Origin: Comamonadaceae bacterium
GTDB taxonomy: Bacteria > Pseudomonadota > Gammaproteobacteria > Burkholderiales > Burkholderiaceae_C
Direction: 5' to 3'
Length of the DNA: 64,000 nucleotides
Assembly: GCA_947450765.1 (NCBI GenBank)
Contig: CANFXC010000001.1
Location: 1-64,000, forward strand
The stretch's first letter is position 1. Each line of letters opens with the position of its first letter. The position numbers and the translations under genes are program-made. The notes beneath the pieces were generated by a model. The model ran no database searches. It worked only from the letters and a program-made list of their open reading frames with translations, and was not told the DNA's origin. Positions 1 to 8,759 of the stretch are shown one piece after another.

Positions 1-13
1 CACCAGAAACGAA

Positions 14-40
14 AAAGCCTGCAACTTTCGTTGCAGGCTT
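14..40. terminator. Hairpin aagcctgcaa-ctttcg-ttgcaggctt downstream of tRNA-Arg, likely terminator
   Basis: Near-perfect inverted repeat directly 3' of the minus-strand tRNA. Confidence 0.55.
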
Positions 41-46
41 TACGTT

Positions 47-123
47 TGGTGCGGCTGGCAGGAATTGAACCCACGACCCCTTGGTTCGTAGCCAAGTACT
101 CTATCCAACTGAGCTACAGCCGC
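47..123 (-). tRNA. tRNA-Arg(ACG)
   Basis: Reverse complement GCGGCTGTAGCTCAGTTGGATAGAGTACTTGGCTACGAACCAAGGGGTCGTGGGTTCAATTCCTGCCAGCCGCACCA folds as a cloverleaf; loop CTACGAA gives anticodon ACG; CCA encoded. Confidence 0.95.
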
Positions 124-359
124 TAAGCCTCGTATTCTAGCCTAAATAATGCGCTATCCGAGAGAATTGAACAAATCAAACGCAAACCCTGCATCGAAGA
201 AGCTTCCAGACATAGACGCCTTTATATTGCCAATAGAAGAAAAACCATCTTCCATCAAGTGACAATCGAGTGCAATAGCCCGTCACTATAATTTCAGCCA
301 AATCAAGCAGTGGTCAGGTCTCTGAAGTACGGCCGTTCTTGCAACTCAGAACTTTTCAG

Positions 360-1172
360 ATGAAAAAACTGGTCTTATGTGCCGACGATTTTGCATTGCA
401 TGGCCCTGCCTCGAAGGGCATTGCGAGGCTTGCGCAAAAAGGCTGCATCACCGCGACCAGTGTCATGGTCTTGTCCCCGCGCTGGCCCTCGGATGTCAGC
501 TTGATCGAGCCCCTCAGAGGGCATATCGACGTTGGGCTGCACTTGGACTGGACCAGCGAATTTGCAGTCAGCGCCGGCCACGGCATGCGTCTGTCGCGGA
601 CCATGTTGTCAGCTTGCTTGAGGCAAATCAAGCCCGCACAGGCCATGCCAGTGATTGATCGCCAGCTGAATGACTTTGAGAAAGTCTGGCAAGCGCCACC
701 CGACTTCGTCGATGGGCACCAGCATGTGCAGCAATTTCAGGGCATACGCGAAGCGTTGGTCCAGGCACTTGCCGAGCGCTATGGCAGCGCCAGCACACGG
801 CCCTATCTGCGAATTTCCAAGTTACCCGCATTGCAAGCTGACTTCAAGGCCCGCGTTATTGCAGCGATGGGGGCCGAATCGCTGCGCCGCCTGGCGGGCG
901 TGAGCGGCGTACCTTGCGCCCCGGCTTTGTCCGGTGTTTATGACTTCAGCGACAGACCTCTCAGCTACGGCCAACGGATGAGCGGCTGGCTGAGAACCAG
1001 CCCAGAAGGATCCATAGTGATGTGCCACCCCGCAGAAGGCGTGGACGACCATGACGAGATTGGTCGCGCCCGGCTGAACGAATACCACTACCTGGCTGGC
1101 GCCGAATTTCAGAAACAACTCAAAGCACGCGGCATCCAACTGGTTCGCGGTTCACGCCTGTACGAAAAATAA
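360..1172 (+). CDS. ChbG/HpnK (YdjC-like) family deacetylase
   Basis: LCADDFALHGPASKGI and DGHQHVQQF motifs; likely start is the internal ATG at 360 rather than 339. Confidence 0.8.
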   Translation: MKKLVLCADDFALHGPASKGIARLAQKGCITATSVMVLSPRWPSDVSLIEPLRGHIDVGLHLDWTSEFAVSAGHGMRLSRTMLSACLRQIKPAQAMPVIDRQLNDFEKVWQAPPDFVDGHQHVQQFQGIREALVQALAERYGSASTRPYLRISKLPALQADFKARVIAAMGAESLRRLAGVSGVPCAPALSGVYDFSDRPLSYGQRMSGWLRTSPEGSIVMCHPAEGVDDHDEIGRARLNEYHYLAGAEFQKQLKARGIQLVRGSRLYEK

Positions 1173-1177
1173 ATCAC

Positions 1178-2743
1178 GTGGAAAAACCAACCGCATCTTC
1201 GACTTCTCTGGCCGCCTCACACGCCGCATCGACGTCCTGGTTTCTGCTTGCCGTGCTGTGGTGCGTTTTGCTGCTACTGGCAGCTTGGCGTCCTTTGGCG
1301 CTACCCGATGAAGGTCGCTACGCCGAGGTTGGCCGCTGGATGCTGGTCTCCGGCGATTGGCTCACGCCACGCCTGAACGGCATTCCTTTTTTTCACAAGC
1401 CGCCGCTACTCTACTGGCTTGAAGCCATATCCATGGGCATCTTCGGCGTTCATGCTTGGGCTGCGCGGTTGGTGCCGGCACTGCATGCCGGCTTGATGTT
1501 GACCACCCTGTATATCGCTTCACGAAACATCGGCGATGAACTCTTGGCGCGACGTGCCACGTTGATGCTCGGAACCAGCTTGTCATTTTTGATCGGCGGG
1601 CAATACATCAACCACGACATGTTGGTAGCCTGCTGGATCGGTGTCGCCATCTGGTCGTTTGCTGCGGCATTCATGCAGGGCGAACGGCCCGACGTGCGCT
1701 TGGCGCTGATCGGTTTTGCGGCCTGCGCCTTGGGCGTCCTCAGCAAAGGCATGATCGGCTTTGCTCTGCCCGGCTTGGTCTTGTTGATCTGGCTGTTCTG
1801 GACGCGTCAACTGCGCAAGATCCCGCGACTACCTTGGCTGCGCGGACTGACGGTGTTTGGCGTGCTGGCGCTGCCGTGGTTTGTGCTGGTACATCAACAA
1901 TTCCCAGACGTACTGAACTATATGTTCGGCACGCAGCAGTTCAGTCGCTTCACTGGGACAACATTCAACAACGGCAGAGCTTGGTGGTTTTACCTCTTGT
2001 GCTTGTTACTGCTGCTGTTTCCTTGGGTCTTATTTGTTCGCCCAACGCGCTTTGCAGCGCTAGAGGCCCGTGAGAAAGCCTGGCTTTCTTTGCTGTGGAT
2101 TTGGACAATAGCCATCGTCGGATTTTTCTCCATTCCAACCTCTAAGATCATCGGTTATGTGTTGCCGGTCATGCCTGCGTTGGCCTTGCTATCAGCCATC
2201 GGCTACGGTGAATGGTTAAAAAACAAACCGCACATCAGCCGCCGATTGCTGCCCAGCTTGGCGTTGTTGGCCACGCTCACGGCGGTGGGTGCGACAGTGG
2301 TTGCCGGGCACTTCAGCCAGAAGCAAACGAGCGCCGACGTGGCCCAGACCTTGGCCTGCGAAGCGTCCCCGCAAGACAGGGTCTATGCGCTGGACGGATT
2401 TCCGTACGACTTGCCGTTTTATACCGGTGCGACAAAACCCATGATCATCATTCAGGACTGGGATAAAGTCCGCCGCAGCGCAGGCGACAACTGGCAGCGC
2501 GAACTCTTCGAAGGTGCCCATTTCGATGCGACAGCTGGCAGCATCTTGCAAGGGTCAGAGGTGCTGGCAGCAGCGAGCCAAGGCGCCGGCAACTGGTTGC
2601 TGTTGCCAAGTGCCACGCCAAGCCAAGGTCGCCCTCCGGGCTGGACGTCCGTGCAGGAAGGCCTCAACTGGGCGCTACTACGCTCAGCGGGCAAAAGCCC
2701 AGAAGCGGCTCAACAAAAAGGTTTGGCCGGCTGCAAGCACTAA
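1178..2743 (+). CDS. Glycosyltransferase family 39 / ArnT-like membrane protein
   Basis: Multi-TM protein with PDEGRYAEVGRWMLVSGDWLTPRLNGIPFFHKPPLLYW, typical GT39/ArnT N-terminus; GTG start. Confidence 0.85.
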   Translation: MEKPTASSTSLAASHAASTSWFLLAVLWCVLLLLAAWRPLALPDEGRYAEVGRWMLVSGDWLTPRLNGIPFFHKPPLLYWLEAISMGIFGVHAWAARLVPALHAGLMLTTLYIASRNIGDELLARRATLMLGTSLSFLIGGQYINHDMLVACWIGVAIWSFAAAFMQGERPDVRLALIGFAACALGVLSKGMIGFALPGLVLLIWLFWTRQLRKIPRLPWLRGLTVFGVLALPWFVLVHQQFPDVLNYMFGTQQFSRFTGTTFNNGRAWWFYLLCLLLLLFPWVLFVRPTRFAALEAREKAWLSLLWIWTIAIVGFFSIPTSKIIGYVLPVMPALALLSAIGYGEWLKNKPHISRRLLPSLALLATLTAVGATVVAGHFSQKQTSADVAQTLACEASPQDRVYALDGFPYDLPFYTGATKPMIIIQDWDKVRRSAGDNWQRELFEGAHFDATAGSILQGSEVLAAASQGAGNWLLLPSATPSQGRPPGWTSVQEGLNWALLRSAGKSPEAAQQKGLAGCKH

Positions 2744-3058
2744 GGCCAACAACAGGGCCGGCATGTCTGACCAGCCAAAACCACGCAGCATCAGCATGAA
2801 GATCAGCTCATTGCAGACAAAACCGGCCACAGCAGTCACAGAGAAGCGTCGCAGACTTTGCAGTAAGGTGATCGTCGTATCCTGAAAACTCAGGCGACGA
2901 TGCCCGACAAAGCTGACGCAAAAAGCGACCGCAAAACCAACGGCATTGGCCAGCTCTGGCAGCATCAGGGCCTTGGTCAAAGCAAACACCAGTACATGCG
3001 TCAGTGCCGCACTGGCACCCACCAACAAGAACCACACACCGACAAGACGCGACGCCAT
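2684..3058 (-). CDS. GtrA family protein
   Basis: About 124 aa, four TM segments, GtrA-like; next to a family 2 glycosyltransferase. Confidence 0.8.
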   Translation of the reverse strand: MASRLVGVWFLLVGASAALTHVLVFALTKALMLPELANAVGFAVAFCVSFVGHRRLSFQDTTITLLQSLRRFSVTAVAGFVCNELIFMLMLRGFGWSDMPALLLALVLAAGQTFLLSRFWAFAR

Positions 3059-3067
3059 AAGCCGGCT

Positions 3068-4060
3068 TTAGAGCAAGGGCGCGTCGGTCTGCTGAGTGCG
3101 TTGCACTGGCAGACCGGCACCGTCACGTTGGCGCACCAGAAAGGTCGGCCGCTGTTTCACCTCTTCATAAATGCGCCCGACATATTCGGCCACGATGCCA
3201 AGGCCCAACATTTGAACGCCGCTCAAAAACATCGTGCTCACCATGATGGTGGCGTAGCCTGGCACCTCAATACCCCAAGCGAAATAATCAATCGTTATCC
3301 AAAAACCGTAAGCAATAGACAACACAGCCATCGCCAGCCCCAGCAAAGCTAACAAGCGCAAGGGCGCAATTGAAAATGCGGTGAAGCCGGTCAAGGCCAA
3401 TTTCACGGACCCTATCAGCCCGAAATTACTCTTTCCTTCTTGACGCAACAATGGTTCGTAGTCAATCGCTATGCTCGGAAAACCAACCCATGCATACAAA
3501 CCCTTCATGAAACGATTGCGCTCAGGCAAGGCATTCAGCGCACTCACCACCGCGCGGTCCATCAGCCGAAAATCTCCGGCATGGGCTGGAATCTGCACGC
3601 GATTGCCGAAGTTCACCAGTTCATAAAACAAGCCGGTGAGATGACGCTGCAAAGGTGACTGATCAAGGCGCGAGCGCCGTACAGCGTAAACCACATCCAT
3701 GCCGTTCTGCCACTGCACCAGCATCTCAGGCAACAGCGACACCGGATGCTGACCATCGGCATCCATCAATACAACCACATCACCCCGCGCAGCTTGCAAA
3801 CCAGCCGTCAAGGCAGATTCCTTGCCGAAATTTCGTGACAACTCCAAGACCACAACCTCAGGGTGAATCTCGCTCAAACGGCGTGCAACCTTCAGCGTGT
3901 TGTCACGACTGCCATCGTCAATAATGATCAGTTCAATGGCCGTGAAAAGTCCGTGCAAGGCCTTCAAAATGTCGGGGACAACATTGGGTAGATTGCCAGC
4001 CTCATTGAAGGCGGGCAACACGCAGGAAACAGTGGGTTGTCGTAGTTGTCGAAAAGTCAT
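3068..4060 (-). CDS. Glycosyltransferase family 2 (GtrB/DPM1-like)
   Basis: CVLPAFNEAGNLP, DDGSRDNT, LMDADGQHP motifs plus C-terminal TM segments. Confidence 0.88.
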   Translation of the reverse strand: MTFRQLRQPTVSCVLPAFNEAGNLPNVVPDILKALHGLFTAIELIIIDDGSRDNTLKVARRLSEIHPEVVVLELSRNFGKESALTAGLQAARGDVVVLMDADGQHPVSLLPEMLVQWQNGMDVVYAVRRSRLDQSPLQRHLTGLFYELVNFGNRVQIPAHAGDFRLMDRAVVSALNALPERNRFMKGLYAWVGFPSIAIDYEPLLRQEGKSNFGLIGSVKLALTGFTAFSIAPLRLLALLGLAMAVLSIAYGFWITIDYFAWGIEVPGYATIMVSTMFLSGVQMLGLGIVAEYVGRIYEEVKQRPTFLVRQRDGAGLPVQRTQQTDAPLL

Positions 4061-4207
4061 AGGTCGATATCATGCCAAATAAATTTATCGTCATTGAATA
4101 AATCTGTTGAGACTCGTCAGATCGTGCCACCTAACCCAAACAGCGCTGGGAGCATCTGCATTAAATTTGCATGAACACCGATGCAGGATCGGTATAGCCG
4201 GCATAGC

Positions 4208-4232
4208 GCGCTATCAGCGCTATCAGCGCTAT
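4208..4232. repeat. Short tandem repeat, 9-bp unit GCGCTATCA, about 2.8 copies
   Basis: gcgctatca gcgctatca gcgctat read directly. Confidence 0.8.
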
Positions 4233-4283
4233 CGCTGAAAGAATCGATGCTACATTGAACGATTGAATAGATTTGAAGGATTT

Positions 4284-4631
4284 ATGAAGAAAATTATTCT
4301 GTTATTACTATTAACGATTACTTTCGCGTCTAGTGCGTTTGCCGACAGAGATCGCGGTGAGCGCAGGGATGAATTCGACCGTCGTCCTCATCCGGACGCT
4401 CGTTGGAACAACGATGCCGGCTGGTTGTTACCGGCGATCATTGGTGGTGCATTGGTCTATGGCGCGATCAACAGCCAACCACGACCGCCCGTCATTTTGC
4501 AACAACAGCCACAACAACAGTATTACCCTGTCGAGCCCAGCAGACCCCAACAAGCGCCTATGGGCTTTCACTGGGAGCAAATCTTAGATGCCAACTGCAA
4601 CTGCTATCGCGTCGTCATGGTCAGGAACTGA
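4284..4631 (+). CDS. Small secreted hypothetical protein (signal peptide, Pro/Gln-rich)
   Basis: MKKIILLLLLTITFASSAFA signal peptide; internal ATG at 4284 more likely than 4263. Confidence 0.6.
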   Translation: MKKIILLLLLTITFASSAFADRDRGERRDEFDRRPHPDARWNNDAGWLLPAIIGGALVYGAINSQPRPPVILQQQPQQQYYPVEPSRPQQAPMGFHWEQILDANCNCYRVVMVRN

Positions 4632-4681
4632 CAGGCTGCCTGCTAGCGCAATGTCAATCTAGGTGAGAGGCCCTACCAAAG

Positions 4682-4714
4682 AAAAAGCGACTGTCTTTTG
4701 AACAGTCGCTTTTA
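4682..4714 (-). terminator. Intrinsic terminator for the intron-containing tRNA
   Basis: Minus strand aaaagcgactgt-tcaaaag-acagtcgcttttt. Confidence 0.75.
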
Positions 4715-4718
4715 TAAG

Positions 4719-4998
4719 TGGTAGGGCGTGAGTGACTTGAACACTCGACCAAAGGATTCTGGTTTGTGTAGCTTTCACTACTCCCTGGACTATGCCTTCA
4801 TCGTAGCTTTCGCCTTAGACGGGCGCCGTCTAGTCTCTACACCTTCAAAGTGATTTCTCACTGAGCTTGGCTCGGCATTGGCGTATGCATGACTGCACTT
4901 AGCTTTCACCGAATTTGACGCCATTCACACGAAGAGTTTCCTACCTCGGTGCACAATTTTCATGAGTCCTCTGCTCTAACCAACTGAGCTAACGCCCC
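4719..4998 (-). tRNA. tRNA-Ile(CAU), interrupted by a group I intron (exons 4962..4998 and 4719..4758)
   Basis: Joined exons GGGGCGTTAGCTCAGTTGGTTAGAGCAGAGGACTCAT|AATCCTTTGGTCGAGTGTTCAAGTCACTCACGCCCTACCA form a full 77-nt cloverleaf. Anticodon CAT; body resembles tRNA-Ile2 (GACTCATAATC, TTGGTCG, GTTCAAGTC); CCA encoded. Confidence 0.93.
4759..4961 (-). ncRNA. Self-splicing group I intron, 203 nt, ORF-less, Azoarcus-like (IC3-type)
   Basis: 5' exon ends CAT, with candidate guide GTG downstream in the intron giving a terminal U.G pair. Core CAAATTCGGTGAAAGCTAAG, GAAGGTGTAGAGACTAGACGGC and GAAGGCATAGTCCAGGGAG; P3 GGCGTC/GGCGCC; P7 AGACTA/TAGTC; P9 GTAG-TGAAAG-CTAC; final G. Confidence 0.93.
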
Positions 4999-5039
4999 AT
5001 ACCAAGATGGATTGTAAGGGACAGACGCAGGCAGGACGC

Positions 5040-5744
5040 TTAAGTCCAACTCTCCAGTTGCCAACGGAAGTGGTCTTCGCGACCGACCCAGCCGCCTCTT
5101 CTGCCCGATAGTCTGAATTCACCGTTTGTTTCTCTTGCCACCCAACGACCCATCTCGGGGGCGAGCCAAAGTGTTTCGCGTCGCACAGTTTCAAGTCTGC
5201 TGAAGTCATGATGGTTCAACCGTATGAACTTTTCAATACGCACCGTTTCAAAAGTTCCACTTGGAAGCTGAACCTTTTCCCACCCCGTCACCGTTGTTTT
5301 TGCACTGATCCAATAGCGAAACGACGACGTCCCAGATTGATAATATGTATAGTTCGCCTGAGCGTTGCCGACTGAAAAATTATCCAACCACAAAGGCATG
5401 GGCGCTTCGTAAGTTTGCAACAAATCCCAATACGGATCTTGTTTAACTTGGCCCCACACAGGCTGAAACTCATCACCCAAATCCAGATTTTTCTGTGACC
5501 GCCGGCTGATCAGAATGCCGTTAGCCACGCTGACAACTTCTTCTTTGACGGTGTCAAGCCGTTGGCTGTTATAGAAGTTGAATTGGCTGTAGGTCCAACT
5601 TTGTCCAATCGCTGGCTTTCGGACCGACCCGGCTGGTCCACCGCTGGTCAAGCTGGATGTTGCCAGCGGCGGAAGGTATTGAATCGCGCAGCCCGTGGGA
5701 AGCGCCAACAGCGCAAGCAGTGATCTACGTTTAAAGATGTCCAT
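5040..5744 (-). CDS. Hypothetical lipoprotein-like protein
   Basis: N-terminal signal with LALPTGC lipobox-like site. Confidence 0.6.
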   Translation of the reverse strand: MDIFKRRSLLALLALPTGCAIQYLPPLATSSLTSGGPAGSVRKPAIGQSWTYSQFNFYNSQRLDTVKEEVVSVANGILISRRSQKNLDLGDEFQPVWGQVKQDPYWDLLQTYEAPMPLWLDNFSVGNAQANYTYYQSGTSSFRYWISAKTTVTGWEKVQLPSGTFETVRIEKFIRLNHHDFSRLETVRRETLWLAPEMGRWVARETNGEFRLSGRRGGWVGREDHFRWQLESWT

Positions 5745-5782
5745 ACGTCCCCCTAAACGGTCAGCTCACACCGACATACCGC

Positions 5783-6730
5783 TTAGCTATCCCAGTCACC
5801 ACCACCCACGTCTGCGCAGCCGCCATCATCCCAAGAGCCGTTGTCCGTGACGCCAAAATTTTGGCCCCCCATGTTGCTGTTGTTGTCGGCAATCGGTTCG
5901 TAGTTGTTGCTGTTGTTATTGGCCAGACGGGACGATGTATCGTGACTGGCTTCGTTATTACCCATCAGACTTTTGCCGATAGCTTGGGCGGCCATCATGC
6001 CCGCTCCCACCGCCAAACCTGTGGCTAAACCACCGGCAATATTGCTACCCAGTCCGCTGGCAGGCGGCTGACCGTAGACGGGAGCAGCAGGCGCGCCACC
6101 CATGCCAAATGTTTGTGGACCACTCAAACCGCCAGACGTCGGCGCCGCGTTGCCCATCGGTGTCTGATTGGCCTGATTGGCATAAGGGGGTTGCGGATGG
6201 AACTCGACGGCAGAATCTTTACGGCGAAACATGAAGTAACCGATCAGCATCACGCCACCAGCCAACAACAAAGGCATGCCCCAAGAAAAAGTGGATGCGG
6301 ACGCAGCCGGAATGACTGAGTTGCTGAAGTGGCCGGACGCTGAATTTCCACTTCCATTACCGCCATTATTTCCTGACGCCTGCTGAACAGGCCGGGCCGA
6401 AATCTTGGCCCGCAAGCTCTGGACCGCTTCCGCCTTGGCAAATGGCAAGCCGGGTGCCAGCTTTTCTGCGGTGGCTAGCATGTCGCTGGCACGCCCGTTC
6501 AGACCCTGCTTAGCAAACAGCTCCGCCTGTACAAAGTGCGCTTTAGCACTGTTCGGGTGAGCCACCAGAACTTGCTGAATCATGGTCTGCGCCTGGTCCA
6601 TCTTTCCTGATTGGGCAGCCTCGTAGACCTGATTCAAGGTCGGTTCTGACTGGGCGAAAGCCAAGCCGAAGCTCAGCATGGCGGCAATGGCAAACCACTT
6701 GCCTAAGCGTTGCGTGAAAGCATTGAACAT
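5783..6730 (-). CDS. TPR-containing secreted/membrane protein with Gly/Asp-rich C-terminus
   Basis: Signal peptide, TPR-like repeat (AKAHFVQAELFAKQG), TM segment, tail DDGGCADVGGGDWDS. Confidence 0.6.
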   Translation of the reverse strand: MFNAFTQRLGKWFAIAAMLSFGLAFAQSEPTLNQVYEAAQSGKMDQAQTMIQQVLVAHPNSAKAHFVQAELFAKQGLNGRASDMLATAEKLAPGLPFAKAEAVQSLRAKISARPVQQASGNNGGNGSGNSASGHFSNSVIPAASASTFSWGMPLLLAGGVMLIGYFMFRRKDSAVEFHPQPPYANQANQTPMGNAAPTSGGLSGPQTFGMGGAPAAPVYGQPPASGLGSNIAGGLATGLAVGAGMMAAQAIGKSLMGNNEASHDTSSRLANNNSNNYEPIADNNSNMGGQNFGVTDNGSWDDGGCADVGGGDWDS

Positions 6731-6814
6731 GACATGACCTTTGAAGAGTTGAAACCAGACCGTTGCAAGGTGGAGGCATTCAAAGCCGATGCAAGACCTC
6801 CTAGAAGCCGAATT

Positions 6815-7831
6815 CTATTTGCTATGGCTCAGAGCCGTGCTGACTAATTTAGACGTGATATCGACGATTTGAATCATTTTTTCGTAAGGCATGCGCATCG
6901 GGCCGATGACGCCCAGCGTACCGACGACTTGACCATCAACCTCATAAGGCGCGGTCACCACGGACAGCTCTTGGTAGGGGATGACTTGGCTCTCGCCGCC
7001 AATGTAAATACGCACGCCTTCGGCTCGGCTGGAAACATCCAGCAGCCGCATGAGTTGCGCTTTTTGCTCAAACAAGTCAAACAGTTTGCGCAGGCTGCTC
7101 ATGTCGCCAGAAAAGTCACTGACAGCCAGCAGGTTGCGCTCACCCGAGACCACCACCTCTTCGCTGGACTCGATCACTTCAGCGCTGACTTTGACGGCAG
7201 CCTGCATCAGGCTGGCAATTTCGCCACGCAGGGCTTCGACCTCATTTTTAAGCCGCTCGCGCACGACTTCCATGGCCATGCCGGCGTAGTGCGAATTCAA
7301 AAAATTGGCGGCTTCAATCAGCTGGCTTTGCGAAAAATCGGTTTCCGTGAAGATCACGCGGTTTTGCACATCGCCGTCGGGCGACACGATGATCACCAAC
7401 ACCCGCCGGTCTGAGAGCCGAAGGAATTCAATGTGCCGAAACACCGACGTGCGCTTGGGCGCCATCACCACGCCAACGAACTGCGACAGGTTGGAAAGCA
7501 TGTGGGCGGCGTTGGTCAGTACTTTTTGCGGCTGGTCCGGCGCCAACTGATGGCCACCCATCAAGCCCGAGCCAAGCGGCCCCGGTTGCAGCGTGAGCAT
7601 GGTGTCGACAAACAGCCGGTAACCTCTGGCCGTGGGCACCCGACCTGCGGAAGTGTGCGGGCTGATGATCAGCCCTTGCTCTTCCAAGTCACTCATCACG
7701 TTGCGGATAGTGGCGGGCGAGAGTTCCACTCCCGACGCCTTGGACAGCGTGCGCGAGCCCACCGGCTGGCCGTCGGCAATGTAGCGCTCAACCAGCGCCT
7801 TCAGCAATAACTTCGCACGATCATCAAGCAT
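6815..7831 (-). CDS. hrcA: Heat-inducible transcription repressor HrcA
   Basis: [31 protein letters not shown]...[19 protein letters not shown]; start placed at 7831 because the longer ORF overlaps nadK antisense. Confidence 0.95.
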   Translation of the reverse strand: MLDDRAKLLLKALVERYIADGQPVGSRTLSKASGVELSPATIRNVMSDLEEQGLIISPHTSAGRVPTARGYRLFVDTMLTLQPGPLGSGLMGGHQLAPDQPQKVLTNAAHMLSNLSQFVGVVMAPKRTSVFRHIEFLRLSDRRVLVIIVSPDGDVQNRVIFTETDFSQSQLIEAANFLNSHYAGMAMEVVRERLKNEVEALRGEIASLMQAAVKVSAEVIESSEEVVVSGERNLLAVSDFSGDMSSLRKLFDLFEQKAQLMRLLDVSSRAEGVRIYIGGESQVIPYQELSVVTAPYEVDGQVVGTLGVIGPMRMPYEKMIQIVDITSKLVSTALSHSK

Positions 7832-7880
7832 GCTGGCGATTCTACGGAGCCAAGCTGTCCGGTTGTGATGTAATTTAAAA

Positions 7881-8756
7881 ATGAAGTCAAAATTTCGCCA
7901 CGTTGCCCTGATTGGCAAGTACCACGCCCAAGGCTCGCGGTCGGCGCTTGAAGGCATCGCGCAGTATTTGGGCGCGCAGGGTTGCGAGGTGGCGATTGAA
8001 GAAGACACCGCCAGCAACGCCGGCATCACCAGCTATCCCATCCTCAATGTCGCGCAAATTGGCGCTCAATGCGACTTGGGCTTGGTGGTCGGCGGCGACG
8101 GCACCATGCTCGGGATTGGTCGGCTACTGGCGCAGTTTGGCGTGCCCTTGGTCGGCATCAACCAAGGCCGGCTGGGATTCATCACCGACATCGCTTTTGA
8201 GGAATACCAAACCACGCTGGCGCCCATTTTGCAGGGCCATTACGACGAAGACCCACGCTGGATGATGCAGGCCAAAGTTGTGCGCGACGGGCACTGTGTC
8301 TTCAATGCCACCGCCATGAACGACGTGGTGGTGAACCGCGGTGCCTCGGCCGGCATGGTGGAGTTGCGCGTTGAAGTCGACGGCCGCTTTGTGGCCAACC
8401 AGCGCGCTGACGGTTTGATCATCGCGTCCCCCACCGGTTCCACGGCTTACTCTTTATCGGCGGGTGGGCCTTTGCTACACCCGTCGATTGGCGGCTGGAT
8501 TTTGGTGCCCATCGCGCCACACAACTTGTCGAACCGACCCATCGTGTTGTCAGACCAAGGCGAAGTGGCCGTTGAAATTGTGGCCGGCCGCGACGCCAGC
8601 GCCAACTTCGACATGCAAACCCTGACCAGCCTGTTGCATGGCGACCGCATCATCGTTCGGCGCTCTGAGCATCAGGTGCGCTTTTTGCACCCGGTCGGCT
8701 GGAGCTACTTTGACACCTTGCGCAAAAAACTGCACTGGAATGAAGGCCTCGCCTGA
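7881..8756 (+). CDS. nadK: NAD kinase
   Basis: [36 protein letters not shown] motifs. Confidence 0.95.
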   Translation: MKSKFRHVALIGKYHAQGSRSALEGIAQYLGAQGCEVAIEEDTASNAGITSYPILNVAQIGAQCDLGLVVGGDGTMLGIGRLLAQFGVPLVGINQGRLGFITDIAFEEYQTTLAPILQGHYDEDPRWMMQAKVVRDGHCVFNATAMNDVVVNRGASAGMVELRVEVDGRFVANQRADGLIIASPTGSTAYSLSAGGPLLHPSIGGWILVPIAPHNLSNRPIVLSDQGEVAVEIVAGRDASANFDMQTLTSLLHGDRIIVRRSEHQVRFLHPVGWSYFDTLRKKLHWNEGLA

Positions 8757-8759
8757 GCC

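Noticed and set aside
4208-4232. 9-bp tandem repeat as a CRISPR-like or phase-variation locus
   Set aside because: Under three copies and intergenic; too short to support more than a simple repeat
4759-4961. Possibility that the insert is a pseudogenised tRNA or random insertion
   Set aside because: Exons join into a perfect cloverleaf and the insert keeps the group I core helices, guide sequence and terminal G
4976-5209. 77-aa minus-strand ORF overlapping the 5' end of the intron-containing tRNA
   Set aside because: Overlaps tRNA exon and the end of CDS 5040..5744 in another frame; no family resemblance
7832-8029. N-terminal extension of the HrcA ORF
   Set aside because: Would overlap nadK antisense; canonical HrcA N-terminus starts at MLDDRAK (7831)
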